This document shows positions 50,797 through 63,664 of a stretch of 64,000 nucleotides of DNA, piece after piece. The DNA comes from Fratercula arctica (Eukaryota; Chordata; Aves; Charadriiformes; Alcidae): NCBI GenBank assembly GCA_947846985.1, contig CANTUZ010000004.1:78378159-78442158 (forward strand), in the 5' to 3' direction. The notes below the pieces were generated by a model. That model saw only the letters and a program-made list of their open reading frames with translations. It was not told the origin of the DNA and ran no database searches. How positions within the stretch are numbered: position 1 is the stretch's first letter; every line of letters starts with the position of its first letter. A program made the position numbers and the translations under genes.

Positions 50797-53700
50797 TATT
50801 AGTACAGAGTACACTGACGTTCATTTGATGAACACATGGCAATTGCAAATTTAGCTTTTCATAATTTCAATTCATTGAATGACAATAAACTTTTTCACAT
50901 GTAAATTCCTAGTTATGGAAGTTTTCATATAAGAAAAGTGTTATTTTCTAGAAATAACTGATATTTTTAAAATAACCCACAGTCACTATGTCTTCAATTT
51001 CAGTTGACCAACTTCAGAAAAATAATACATGGGACAGTTTTCTGTTGTTCCTAGAAACTCTTAGTGATCAGTCTCAACTGTGCTTTTGACATTTTTACCC
51101 TCAGCTTACTAACATACGCTTCAAGGCTGCAATAACTAGATTAAAGTAATAACCCACCAAGTCTTGCTTCAGGCTACAGTTTTAGCTGACACAAATCATC
51201 TTTCACTGGACACACTTTATGGTTTCTAACATAAAATGACTTAACTGCAAAGCCAGTGCTTTCATATTACAAACTATCATTAATCTGCAGTACTGGCCTA
51301 CAGGTTTTTAAGCATTTATGATAAGATTGAGTTTATCTAGTTAAAATGCTTTAGTTAAAATCGTGAAGTCGCATCAGAATTACAACAACTCTAAGAATAA
51401 CAGTTCAGCAAATCTTATTTGTAACTTTGCGTCTGCTGCACGGCATTTAGAGAGCAGTTAGAACTACAGTAATGATTTTAAAAAATTCTATTTCTCCTTA
51501 ATGCAATCAAATTTAAAAAGCCAGAAATATACAGGACTTTTCAGAATGAGTGGTGAAATGGGTAACTGCTGGCCGTGGTAAAAAATGCAACAATAACAAG
51601 TTCAATTCTCTATATTCTTAGCAGAAAATAAGCCTAATAGGTTATGGTGATCATTAGATACATCTTCTTGACAAAAGAGTTGACACCATTATTTCCTTAT
51701 TAAAATTACTGGCAATTTAAAAATAGCTTTAAAATTAAAAAAAAAAAAAAATTGCAAATACTACATCCAGAACACGGAAAAATTTTCTAAATAGAATTAT
51801 CTGACAAAATTCACTTATTCGAATCAATGGACAAAAATCCTTTTGTAAATAATAATGCAAAACTGAATAAATTTATTGCAATAATTGAAAGTCTGTACCA
51901 GGAGAAATAATCTCACACCAGGAAGTCCTAAATTTTATCCCACAACGTTATGTTTAGTATCTTCTGTATCATTGTATCTCCTGAGCTCAAAAGAAAATTC
52001 AGATGAGTACTAACATCAACTCAGAATGTCATAATTTTATTAAATTTTTAATAATTTAGAGAATTTTGAAGAGCAAGCTACATAACATTTCTGAAAATAT
52101 AATGGAGTACAGTAGACTTGATTAGTCCAGCCTTTCAGTAAAATATATTGAATTACCTTTGTCATGACAGATTATTGACCAAGTAAACTCCAGCAGCTTC
52201 ACAGGATCTATTAAGGACACATCATGTCCGTCCCTGCGTTTCTTTCACAATTATTCTCAGAGAAGCTGACAGAGTTACCGCGAATGATGGAAGATAATCA
52301 TTCAAGTTGTCAATGGTTTTAGGCAGACTTCCAGTGTCCGTGACATTCCAGCCCTCAGAGTCAATCATGGGAAGTAGCTGGAGACAGTTCGTGGAAGGAG
52401 GTTTTGATATTCATAGCAGCAGTCACTAATAAACACTTATTGAAAAATTGTGAAAGGAAACCAATCAAACCAAGTGCAGCACATTTGTCTGTGCTGTTAA
52501 TAAGTATTCATAAATTTATTTTGTAAACCCTGAATTTGTTAAAATATATGGCTTTTTTGAGGGAAAAAAAGTCAGTGATATCAAACCCAGACACAATTAC
52601 TGATGCCTTCCTCTGGTATTATGCAGAGGTGTACAAAAGTGTTGGAAATGTCTGATGACTCCCATTGAATTTCATCCTCAATCGACTCTATCCAGAAACT
52701 GAGATTAAGAAGTCGCTACTGGTTTCCCAGTTTCAAAATGCGGTGTGGTTGTGAGACAAGATCATTCTGTACATCAGCTTTATTTAATTATAAGAATAAG
52801 CTTGACGTATCATTCTTTGTATCAGAAGCACCCAGGATCCCACACAGATCTCAGGAATTTATTTTCGGTGGGTACTGATTAGGATGGAGTCAGATTAAGT
52901 TAAGAATTCAAATATTGCAGATTTAGTGATAAAGGATTAAGCTAATTAATGCATGATATTAAATTTGTTAAAATGCCTTTACTTAGAAGCAATGTATTTA
53001 TTTACATTTTTAAACAAAAATATATGAAATAACTCTTACTGCTTGAAATCCAGACATTTAAACACAATGAACACTGTTTAAAAACTGGAAATGTTAAGAA
53101 ATATAAGAGACTACCAAGAAAGATTTTAATTTTGATTTGGGCAGCATGGGTGCTGTTCACGAGAAATCCTATGGCTTCAGACTACTTGCACGGTAGAACA
53201 AAACACGTGTTGTCATTTTTTTTCCCCTAAAAGACATGGGAAAAAGAGAAAATGGAGAACTAGAGAGAGAATATGAGCCACTGAAGAGGATGCTACCCTG
53301 GAAGTCAAGAAGTCCAGTTTCTGGTCCCAGTGTTACCACTGACGTTGCCGGTGACTTTGAGGCAAAATCAATTCAGTCTATTAAGCAACAGCTTTGCTGT
53401 CCATAAAAACCAGAGATAATATTTCCCCTTCTTCCCACAGTGTTTTGATATAATATTATGCTACATGTTACTAAGTATATCCATGTTTTCATTTGTAATT
53501 AGAACAATTTGGCAGGCAGGAAATGTTATTATGTGTATGTGTTTCCCAAAAAGCAACTCCTCAAAGACTACGGAAAATAAAAATAGTGTAAGTGAATCAT
53601 AAAGGACATAACTCAAAGTAGATTTACAATCTCTATCCCCCCCACACAATAATTTTTTAGTATTCCATTTTATGGGAGAGATTTATCCTTTAAAACTTCA

Positions 53701-54405
53701 TTTTAAGAGGTTCTCAATTTCAATCCCAGTGTAAAAGAAAACCCCCATGTGTGGCGCTGCTCTGGTAACAGCGTACAGTACCCCCAGAGATTAATATTAA
53801 ATACTAAAAAATCAGTGTTACAAAAATCATTTAATGATCTTTGAAATGTTTTGAAATTATATTTTACAATCTTGCTCTGCTTTCTAAATTAAACAGTATT
53901 TTAACAGTATTAATAGATTTTAAGAGCTAACTTACAAAATTCCATGTTAATTTTACATACCCGTGTGGAGTCATGAGACCTTCTTTCTACTAAAGCTAAA
54001 TCCCTTCTCTTTAAAAGTTGCTTGAATATTTATATGTGCAGAGACTTTAATATTTTATATTTTTGACACTCAGTCATTATACAACCCACTGAAGAGACTT
54101 AATTAATTGGATAAGAATGTGTCTGTGTAGATTCACAAATTATTCTAAACATGCTTTAAATATTTTAAATTAGAGCTTCCAATTAAAATTGTACATGTCA
54201 CATTGTCTTATGCAATTCTAGCGTGCGTTTCGGAAGACACAGCCTCAGCTGAGAAAGCTGCACTGATGTGAGCCGAGCTCAATTAGTTACTGATGTTCTG
54301 CCAAATTGCCTCATTACCTGTCATACTAACACACTACTGCCACTCTCAAAGCTGGATTCTTCGCAAACACATGACTCTCTTTCTGCGAGAAAGTTTGCCC
54401 GGTGA

Positions 54406-54438
<33 letters not shown>

Positions 54439-57334
54439 TAGGGACGTGATTTACTCAAAATATTGGCTACCTGGTGAAAGATCTAGATTAAAACACGTAC
54501 GTAAGAGTCATTCGTACCCTATTCTCTTATATTTAGAGCTGTTCCACGCAAAGCATTTTCTAAGCCCTGTGTAAACAGTTGTAGACAAACGAGCTGCTCA
54601 GCAAATCCACGAGTATTTTAATAGAAAGCGAAACTCACAGCTGCAGGAATGCCCATGGTCCCAACTGCTTTGACTCACTCCAATATCCCATTTGAAAGAC
54701 CAGAGACGTGAGACACCTCCTCAGCTACGGCATTAAGCTCCCCCCAAACACCCGTGGAACGGCTGACAAGCCTGCAGATCCATTTAAATCTCAAAGGCAA
54801 AAAGACTAGGTCCCTCGCTTAGATATTTACTGCATTTTGCTGTTGAGTAGGTAGAAGAGCGCAATGTTAAATGGGCTGTTTGGCAGAGGTACCTTCAGTT
54901 CATTTGGTTTTGGCTGAATCGATATAAGGAGGGCATTCCATTAGGAAAACAGGCTGATAAAAGGCCTTGGCAATACGCTGTTCTGTGTAACACGTTGTGG
55001 ATTTGTTGCACGCTACCACTTAAAAGATCAGCTTTCTCACACTCGCCCATAAAATTCAATGCACACTCCATTTTATTCCCAGAAATATGCCTTAGTTTCT
55101 GAGGATATGGGCACACAGAGAGGGTAGTGTTGGGAATATCTCTTTTGGTATTTTTTTCCATTTGAATCAATTCCAACTTGAAGATATTCCTGTAATAGAC
55201 CTGTTTTAGGGTCGGTCTTGCAAAAATCGAAGAACCCAGCTCCGTCTTACGGAGCAAGGACAGAGGGGGAGTGATGACCTTTGCTCTCCTCATCTGGATG
55301 ACCAGGGAACAAGAACTGTGGTGTGCACCTTTGAAGATATAAATTACATCTTTTTGGATATTGTGCATCAGACGACTTTGAATTACCTCTCGGATCTTTT
55401 TATTCTGATCATGCCCATGATGGTTTTATATCTGTAAATAGATCTGTAAAATAACCGGAACTATTTTTTGTGAATTAAAAAAAAAAAAAAAACCAGAAAA
55501 ACATGTATTTTGTGTTTAGATCGACATATCAATATATACCTCGCAGGAATAAGGTTTGAAGAATCCTGCTCTTAAGAGCTGTTGTTCAAGTATTGAAGTT
55601 TAATATAAAATCAAAACCAACCAACCAACCAAACTTTCTCAGGGCAACTGAAAATATTCCCAAATCCTACATACGGACTTCTGAAATTACACACAGACAC
55701 AAACAATACTGCTTCTCCCTGTGTTTCTTGTTACTCCAAATTGTAAATTCTGCATAGGAAATAGAGATTCATAACTTATTAGCATAAAACCAAAGCATGG
55801 AGTATGAGCTGGGGGTTCAGAAACAGCATGAATAAACTGGCTTTTTAAGTCCATTTCCGTGTTCTCAGTTTTTGGTTACTGTCGTGGCTTCTGCTAATGA
55901 GAGTTCTTACACCGGCTGTCATCCTTCCCATCATCTTAACTGCAAATACCAAAGTTAAACTGAGGGTTAATACCCCCATCAATGTTCTTTGCTGCTGCTG
56001 TAAACAATTATGGCAACATTTTTAAAGCCTCTCTTTTTACTTGAAGCCATCACAAGTCAAATACAAAGGAGAAACCTATTTCCTTGAAATGTTTCTGGTT
56101 CAGTTTATCCTGAATACTGGTCAAAAAGTTCTACCCTGAAAACTGATAGCACTTATTACGTACCGATCAACAATCCAACCACTGAATTTCAGAGGACTGC
56201 AGCATGATTAAATTGCCAGTTTGCAAACAGAGGAAATAATACATGGATATATTTTCCTTCCCTTCCTAGCTAATATTCTCTCGCACCAGTGAATATCGCG
56301 GCTTCTGTTGGGGAAGGGGGAGGAGTGGATCTAGTTTGCTTAGTATAGCTGGAGTATGAAATAGCTTTACAATTTTTCCCAGTGAAATCCATGCCAATTT
56401 GGAGCATTAGTGTGTTTCGACACAGATGTCTCACTAGCTCTCTTGTTTATTTATTTTTAAACCTCCACTGATTGTAGCATCTAACTGGAAGCTTGAAAAT
56501 AATCATTTTCTCGATACCCTTTTTGTCTTTTTCCACTTAGCAAATATTAGACTCTCCCCAACCCTTGTGTTTTGAGTAAGCTGACATTAGAATTGATGGT
56601 TTTGATTAAAAAAAAAAAAAAAATCAAGCTAGGTATAGCACCTATCTCGTCAAATATCTTAGCACATGGAGATCAAACACAGCAGACTAGCTATGGGAAT
56701 AGCATTTGTTAATTAACTGCTGCTGCAAAGCCAACACGAGGAGCGCCAAGCATTGTGTACTTTATTAGTGTCTGAAAAACTTACGGCTTGCTTTGTCTGT
56801 TATTTTGAAGAAAATTATTGGTGATGGAGTGACAGATTAAAAAAAAATATATTAGGAATTTGGCAGACTTTCACCATAAGAAAAGAACAACTTTAATTTA
56901 CAATACCATCCATCATTTTAAAACGTGATACACTTGTAAGGCGATGCAAAAAAAGGTTTTGGCTTGCTCCAAAATCACATTTGATTTTGTCATTGAGTGT
57001 GTGAAGTTATTTTTTTCAGAGACATACCCACTTTATATACATACTTATTTCTAACAGTCATAACTATCTATATACGAACGTGTTACACTCAAATCTCCTC
57101 ATTTTCCTAAGTTCATGCTTTGGTCTCTACTTTGGTCTTACAGATCTATGCTCACAATGCATCTCCATGAATATTTCCCAGAAAAGGCATGCACCTACAC
57201 CCTGTCTAATCTGAATTTATTTTCAATAGGCCTTACCATAAATATTCAATAAAATCGTCTTTCAAGAATCAAGATGGGAATCTGGAATTTTAGGCCTCTA
57301 CCACGTGCAGAATTCTGTATTTCAGCTTGGACAC
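50797..57334. other. 6.5 kb unique AT-rich DNA with conserved-looking blocks
   Basis: No gene or recognised transposon. A runs lie at about 51737-51752, 54411-54438, 55477-55492 and 56607-56623, with a short AACC array at about 55616-55634. Segments 52150-52400 and 54180-54400 are richer in mixed-composition words and look like conserved non-coding DNA. The 157-codon minus-strand frame at 54895-55368 has no recognisable domain and fits chance expectation. Confidence 0.5.
54411..54438. repeat. Poly-A run, 28 A
   Basis: The longest homopolymer in the window, 28 consecutive A. It directly follows a conserved-looking block rather than a retrocopy-like sequence. Confidence 0.9.
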
Positions 57335-58519
57335 ATATAAGCCACATTGGAGGCACCCTGCTGGACCTCGTGCTTACAAACACAGAAGAACTGGTTACGA
57401 AAGCGAAGGTCAGGTGCAGCCTTGGCTGCAGTGACCATCAGATGGTGGAGTTCAGGATCCTAACAGAAGGCAACAATGCGAAAAGTAGGATCACAACCCT
57501 GGACTCCAGGTGACTTTGGCCTGTTCAGGGACCTGCTTGGGAGAATCTCACAGGATACAGTCCTGGAGAGGAGTCCAGGAGAGCTGGTTGGTTTACAAGT
57601 ATCACCTTCTCCAGGCTCAAGAATAGCTCATCCTGATGAGCAGGAAATCAAGCAAAGGTGACAGGAGGCCTGTGTGAATGAACAAGTAGCTCCTGAGTAC
57701 GCTCAAAGATGAAAAGAGCATACACAAGGTGGAAGAAGGGACAGGTGACCCAGGAGTTATGTAGAAACACTGTCCAGGCATGCAGGGATAGGCTGAGGAA
57801 AGCCAAAACCCACCTGGAGTTGAAATTGGTGAAGGACATGAAGTGCAACTATTTAGGCTTCTGCAGGTATATCAGCACCAAAAGAAAGACTAAGGAAAAT
57901 GCAGAATGGGTCAGGATGCTGATACTATTGAATGGGTCAGGATCCTGACAAAGGACATGGAAAAGATCAAGGTATTCTTTCTGGAATTTACTGGTAAGGA
58001 CTTCCTTCAGCAATTCAATCCTGCTGAGACCAGGGAGAAAGTCTGGAGCAAGGAAGACTCACTCCCAGTAGAGAAGTGCCATTTTAGGGAACACTTTAAC
58101 TACTGGGCGTACAGAAGTCCATGAAACTTAACGGTATGCTCCCACCAGTGCTGAGACAGCCGGCTGATGTCACTGAAAGGCCAATTTCAACTATGTTTGC
58201 AAGGTTGTGGCAATTAGAGGATGTTCCCAACAACTGGGAGAAAGGAAATTTCACTCCTGTCTTTAAGAAGGACAAGAAGGAGGATCCAGGAATTTATGGG
58301 CTAATTAGTCTCAGCTCAGTTCATGGGAAGGTGCTGGAACACACAACCCTCGAAACCATATCCAAACACATTAAGGACAAGAAGGCAATAAATCCAAGAC
58401 AATATGGATTTAAGAAGGAGAAATCACACTTAACCAACCTGATAGTTTGCTATAATGACATAACTGGCTCAGGGGACGACAGGAGAGCAGTGGATAGTTT
58501 AACCGTAGCAAGGCTTTAG
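57335..58519 (+). pseudogene. CR1 ORF2 relic: endonuclease C-terminus, linker, RT N-terminus
   Basis: Readable in at least four successive frame segments. About 57340-57513 holds the endonuclease end, LVLTNTEELVTKAKV then SLGCSDHQMVEFRIL, including the Ser-Asp-His catalytic triplet of AP-like endonucleases. About 57500-57660 reads DFGLFRDLLGRISQDTVLE. About 57709-57890 is a basic linker (KRAYTRWKKGQV, ARAKAK-like residues, YISTKRKTKENAEW). About 58121-58519 holds the start of RT (LEDVPNNWEKGNFTPVFKK and KEDPGIYGLISLSSVHGK). RT motifs A to E are deleted. A 14-bp word is repeated 26 bp apart at 57904-57943, a local duplication that changes frame. Non-functional. Confidence 0.9.
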
Positions 58520-58811
58520 CAAGACTTGCCACACTCTCTCCTATAACAAGAAACAATGGTCAAAACTGGAAACGCAGAAAATTCCATTTAAACATAAGAA
58601 AAATCTTTTTTACTAGAAGGCTAATCAAACACTGGATCCGGTTGCCAGGAGAGGTTGTGGAGTCTCCATCCTTGGGAATGTCTAAAACCCAACTGGACGT
58701 GACCCTGAGCAACCTGCTCTAGTTGATCCTGCACTGGGGAGGGAGGTTGGAGTAGGCAATCTCAAGAGGTCCCTTCTAATCTCAATGGTTCTGTGACTCT
58801 CTGATTCCATG
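57335..58811 (+). mobile_element. CR1 LINE with endonuclease and RT remnants, internally deleted (group A)
   Basis: The longest CR1 here, plus strand. It begins in the endonuclease domain (GGTLLDLVLTN), continues through the linker and N-terminal RT region to about 58520, then jumps to the 3' end (from about 58541), which carries the group A AAAATTCCATTTAAACATAAG block and terminates near GGTTCTGTGACTCTCTGATT. Everything between the RT fingers and the final ~270 bp is missing. The 5' edge is approximate, because sequence at 57274-57334 no longer clearly matches CR1. Confidence 0.93.
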
Positions 58812-61616
58812 AATTGGTAGAAAATCTGGATGGGATACCACGTCTCATTAAAGGTATGGTACACGTCATACCTGTATTATGGTGGACATGATGGGATCCT
58901 ACAACTGCATGGGTTAAAATAGCACTGAGGAGAACGATACAAAAAGTTATGATATTTAAAGAGACATTTAGGTCTGTCAAAAACCAACCTACTTTGCATA
59001 TACACAGAAAGCAATTCTGAAACATTTCCAGGGCAAAAAGCATTGTTTAAAATTGTGCATTCTACTTCTATCGGAAGACCCATTAAAGACACTGAAAAAT
59101 AAAGCTTAAAAATTTAGACTTTACTTTTCAGACGTGGAAGTGAGAAACTAATCAGAAAGTGAGAAAGAGAAGGAAAAGAACCCCAACAAATCTGAGTGTG
59201 AGAAAAAAAAGAGACATATAGAATGTACAAGCCTATTGATCAGCTTTAAGTTAGGAATATAGTTTCAGATGGCTGAAATACTTCTCTTTAATATTAGACA
59301 TTTGCCCAAAAGAATGAAGACAAAAAATTGCAGTTGAAACACAAAAATGAATTAAGATGCCCTGAAAAAATAATATCCCAAAGTTACACTATTTCTCTTG
59401 GTATTTGTCTCCTTATACTGAAATTTTCCCTTAATTGAAAAGAGTAAGGAAAGGATTCTTTAAAATAAGTATTTTGCTTAATATTAATTCATTTTCAGTT
59501 TGGCTTTCATGTTGCCAGGAAAATTACACATTGTTCGCTTCTTGTGTGCCTGAAATAATTTCCCCATTTTTTTTCACTTTAGTCAGCAATAAAAACAACA
59601 ATTACTCACCCTGATCTCACTAAAGCCTATACAGAATATTTGTGATCATCAAGAGGCCTGCAATCGTATCACTTGCTGCCCCACGTAACAAGTTGTCACT
59701 GGGCATAAACAGGGTGAATCAGGTCATTGAGAGTCTGTAATTGCGTTTGCAACCTCCCCAGGAAGTAGAGATTGGGAATATCAACCTTGTGGCCCGAGTC
59801 AACACCCAAATGAGGAGCATTATGGTAATGAGGTACAAATTCAGGCTTCTTTCTAGCAACTTCTGGTCTCTGCACTGTGGTAACTCAGCAAGTTGAATTC
59901 AATAATTCAGTCCAATATTCTGGGTAAATTCCAGCTCCTTTGTTTCTTTTAAGTATCAAACTAACCTCAGAGCTTTAGAAAGCAAATTTCTATTCACTTC
60001 ATGTCCTCAGTCATTGAAAAATACTTTTGTGAAGCACTAGGTGATAAAACCCGTTGTATTTTATGGTGTAATGATGCTACATAACATAATGTTATTTAAC
60101 CTCTAAGGAAAATAAATCTTTGCCATTCAGCATCAGGAAGGAAGTGATTTGAAATATAGTTTACCATAATTTCTCATTATACTATAAAAGAGGCAGCACA
60201 AAGGAACTAATAGTCACTGTGATATACTAGTGACTATTGAAAATAAGAAATATGGAAGTTACATGGAGAGTTGTTGAATTTGTTACTGGCCGTGGCTGAC
60301 ATGCCTTCACGGATCCCCATTATTTTCCAGTTCTTTTTTCCTACCCATAGGAGACCATCATAGGGTATCATGTGAAATTCTTAAGAGTGGAATTATTACA
60401 ATATTTATATATCATGTATTTAAAAAGTAGAGTGAAAATATACAATGCAGACATTTATAAATTACATATTTTGCTTAGTTTTGTCTACAAATCAGGTCCA
60501 TTTGTCTACTTCCAAGTTGTCTGTAACAACTGGAAAATATTAGACTATTGAATAACTTTCGTTTATTATTCCTGAAAGCATCTGAGTAAAAGTTATGTTT
60601 GTTAAGAAGAACATTTCTACAGCCCACTATTACAAACCTGAAACTAAAATGTCAAAAAGTACTCTTTTGATTCTTAACTCTTTCTCTTGTTATTCCTATT
60701 GTTATAGCAAAGGAATCTTAATATTTTTTTTTATTAATCCTGTGGAAAACTTTGAACAAAAAGAAGCAAAGATAGTTCTGCAGTACTTTAGAAGAACATA
60801 GAAAGCACATTTATGCCAGGCTTTCCTTTCCCTCCCGTTGCACTGGATAGGTAAAAGAGTGAAGGTCTTTTTTTCCCTACCTTTATCTTCAAGTGCATTC
60901 TAGCAACTTTTCTGAACTGAAAAAAAAAAGTCATCAAATGGGGGAGCCATCCCCATCTATAGGTAGTTTCCTTATACACCAAACGGTGATATAATAATTT
61001 TAAAACACCATATTAACTCAACATGATCCTTGAAAGGGCAGAAAACAAGTATGGCAGGGCTGGAATTTAAAAGCAAGAGCTGGAGGACGTTTCCTTCACA
61101 TATATACTCAAGCTTTTTACAAATGTGTGTTTGCAGAAAAAAAAAAAAAAAAAAAAAAAAGCAAAACCATAAGCAAATCAGTTTTATGTCTTAGAATACC
61201 ATTTTTTAATTTTGACCAAATGCTTCCTACTAAAATAAAGCAATCGGGATGAAGACTCTGTAAAAAGAAGGAAGTAAACACCAAAGCCAAGCAAGAATCC
61301 TACAGAGCTTTAACAATATTTGCTGGCAAGTGTGCCCTGAAAAATCACAATTCAGCGTTCAACCGACCCCTAAGTGCTCCTCTCTTTAATGTTATAGTTC
61401 CTCAAACACATCATTCCATAGCAATGCTCAATTTTCTAAGACTGAGGCGGCTGGGGTTTAAGACAAGTAGATGCGTTGTGAAAGCCCAGGAAACAATTGT
61501 ATCTCTCCTGAATCTGTATAAGAGGCATCTTTAAGGTTTACCTCACACGCCTGTGCTTCTGAAATTGTGTCATTGTTCAATTTATCTTACTCCAGAAAGA
61601 GAAAAGAAGAAAGGAC
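58812..61616. other. Unique intergenic DNA with a conserved-looking block
   Basis: No gene or known repeat. Segment 59640-59880 has balanced-composition, non-repetitive sequence with motifs such as GTAATTGCGTTTGCAAC and looks like conserved non-coding DNA. A 24-A run lies at 61137-61160. Open frames here are under 100 codons and not recognisable. Confidence 0.5.
61137..61160. repeat. Poly-A run, 24 A
   Basis: Twenty-four consecutive A with no retrocopy-like sequence upstream. Confidence 0.9.
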
Positions 61617-61949
61617 ATGATCAAGCCATATGAGGAGAGGCTGAGGGAGCTGGGCACGTTTAGTTTGGAGAAGAGGAGGCTGAGGGGAGACCTCATCGTC
61701 CTCTACAACTACCTGAGAGGAGGGTGTAGAGAGGTGGGGGTTGGCCTCTTCTCCCAGATGAATAATGACAGGACCAGAGGAAATGGTCTGAAGTTGCAGC
61801 AGGGGAGGTTTAGATTAGATATTAGGAAGAATTACTTTACTGCAAGAGTGGTCAGGCACTGGAACAGCCTGCCCAGGGCGGTGGCTGAGTCACCATCCCT
61901 AGAGGTATTTAAGAAACGTCTAGATTGGGCACTTCAGGGCATGCTCTAG
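61617..61949 (+). pseudogene. CR1 ORF2 C-terminal 110 codons, uninterrupted
   Basis: An open frame of 110 codons ending at the natural ORF2 stop (TAG at 61947-61949), with no internal stop or frameshift. It reads [20 protein letters not shown], then [36 protein letters not shown] and [20 protein letters not shown]. This is the post-RT C-terminal region, whose biochemical role is poorly defined. It has no endonuclease or RT, and its first ATG is a chance start inside the truncated element. It is unlikely to be expressed as a protein. Confidence 0.9.
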
Positions 61950-62047
61950 TGACAGAGATTGGAGGGGTTTTTTTGTGTGTGTGTATGGTTGGACTCGATG
62001 ATCTCAAAGGTCCTTTCCAACCATGAAGATTCTATGATTCTATGATT
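61617..62047 (+). mobile_element. CR1 LINE 3' end, best-preserved copy (group B)
   Basis: Plus-strand terminal ~430 bp of CR1: the last part of ORF2, its stop codon, then the 3' UTR with GGTTGGACTCGATGATCTC and the perfect tandem terminal units ATTCTATGATTCTATGA at about 62031-62047. A GT-rich stretch (TTTTTTTGTGTGTGTGT) sits in the 3' UTR at about 61968-61984. The intact reading frame and perfect terminal repeats suggest one of the youngest insertions in the window. Confidence 0.95.
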
Positions 62048-63664
62048 TTTTTAACCTGATCTTGAGGGCACTCCACAAGCCACAGCAAGTTCTTGGCCCT
62101 TGTTCCATCCTCAGGACTTTCAACACCTACTATAATGGATTCTGCCTCCTATTGTACAACTTAAAAATTCTGCATTTCAGAGCTGGTCATGAATCAAGTT
62201 GTATGACGCTTTATGTTAGAAAATAACTTACACCCTGAAATATCTTTTCAAAGACTGTGTAACAGGCACGCTGTCAGAAAACTCTGGTGAAAGAAAGATA
62301 GTGGAGATATAGGGTTAAAAGTAAAATCTGTGCTGCCGAGGAAGGTGGTAAATGATGCTGATAAGGACTCACAAATTATAGTGTTTTGATAAACGTCAGA
62401 GAACCAACATTCTACACTGAATTCTAAGATACAGACATACTTTTCTAAAAAATTCAAACCAAAGTGATTTTTCTCTATCATCATCACTTTCATTATGTAC
62501 ATAGACTTCTTCAAAAACGCTTTGTAAAGAGCATTCAGCTGTAGGTGTTCTTTTCTACAATTGAACAGTCAAAGTGTTAAAGTTCCTGTAAGCAGAGTGA
62601 AAAAAGCATCCCCTCATCATAATTAGCTGAACTTCCAGTGTAATGGAACTGTGGTCCATTAAAGGGATATTATAGCCATGAGTGGAGGGGAGGAAGGAAG
62701 AGGAAGGAAGGAATAAAATGAAACAAAACCCAACCTGATCAAAAGTAAAATTTAATTAAAATTTGAAAAAAAAAATAGAATTGATTCCTTATTGAGCCCT
62801 GAAGCCAAAAATGCAGTATACATTCCTGTGATAAAATGCAACTCCTTTTTTTCCATTTTCTTTTTTTTTTTTTTCTCCAGACTTTCTGTGTAAAGCTGGC
62901 AGTAGCAAATACCGCTTCTATATTAAAAATAGGATGTTGGTAAAAAAACAGTGATTTACTTAATGCTCAGAAGCAATTGGTTGCCTGAATAACGTTTCAA
63001 GCCCAGGCCTCTGTGTTACGTTACTCTTCCATATTACAACAGCGCTGCTATTATTAGTAGAATACATTCAGCAACTTTCACTGATTTCAGCGGGAGACGC
63101 TAAGTGCTTAACACTTCTAAATGCCAGTGCAGTTATGCCGGCACACCAATATAAATGTAGGAATTTAGTTTTAAGCATCCATTTTTTAAAATGAATCCCG
63201 CACAATCCAAATCTCACTGTGCAATTACCACAGTGCAAAAAAATAGCATATGTTCCCCTCCCAGCAGCGCGTCCGTAATAAACCGCCATGTACTTTTAAC
63301 TGCAAAGATTATCCCTTTATTAACACAGAACTTAAAAGAATTTTCCGAACAAGCATGACCAGATTTTCTTTAATTGCATTTCTCAGGGGCGCGTTTCAAA
63401 GAAGTGATAATTCAGAACTGTGTGAAAAAATGTGAAAGTCAAAAGCATGTAACCAAAGGGTCAGAGAAGATGCCAGTTTTACGAAGCATTTCAGCCTGTG
63501 AAACTGAGCTGCTGCAGGACTGCATGGTCCTGCAACAGGGAAATTATATTATTAAGCTTTGAAAACGATTTTAAACCTAAATGCAAAACCAGATTATACC
63601 ATGCAATAAAATCACACACCCACACAAAAAAAAAGAAAAAAACAGAATGTGCTCAATATATTAA
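62048..63664. other. Unique intergenic DNA, possible ancient repeat
   Basis: No gene seen. Purine-rich GGAAG-type words occur at about 62685-62713 and a T run at about 62863-62874. At about 63065-63150 the sequence CACTGATTTCAGCGGGAGA followed by TAAGTGCTTAACACTTCT recalls an old, widely dispersed amniote repeat, but I cannot name the family with confidence. Confidence 0.4.

Noticed and set aside
54895..55368. 157-codon minus-strand open frame
   Set aside because: No recognisable domain, signal or repeat. In 64 kb of AT-rich DNA read in six frames, about one frame this long is expected by chance.
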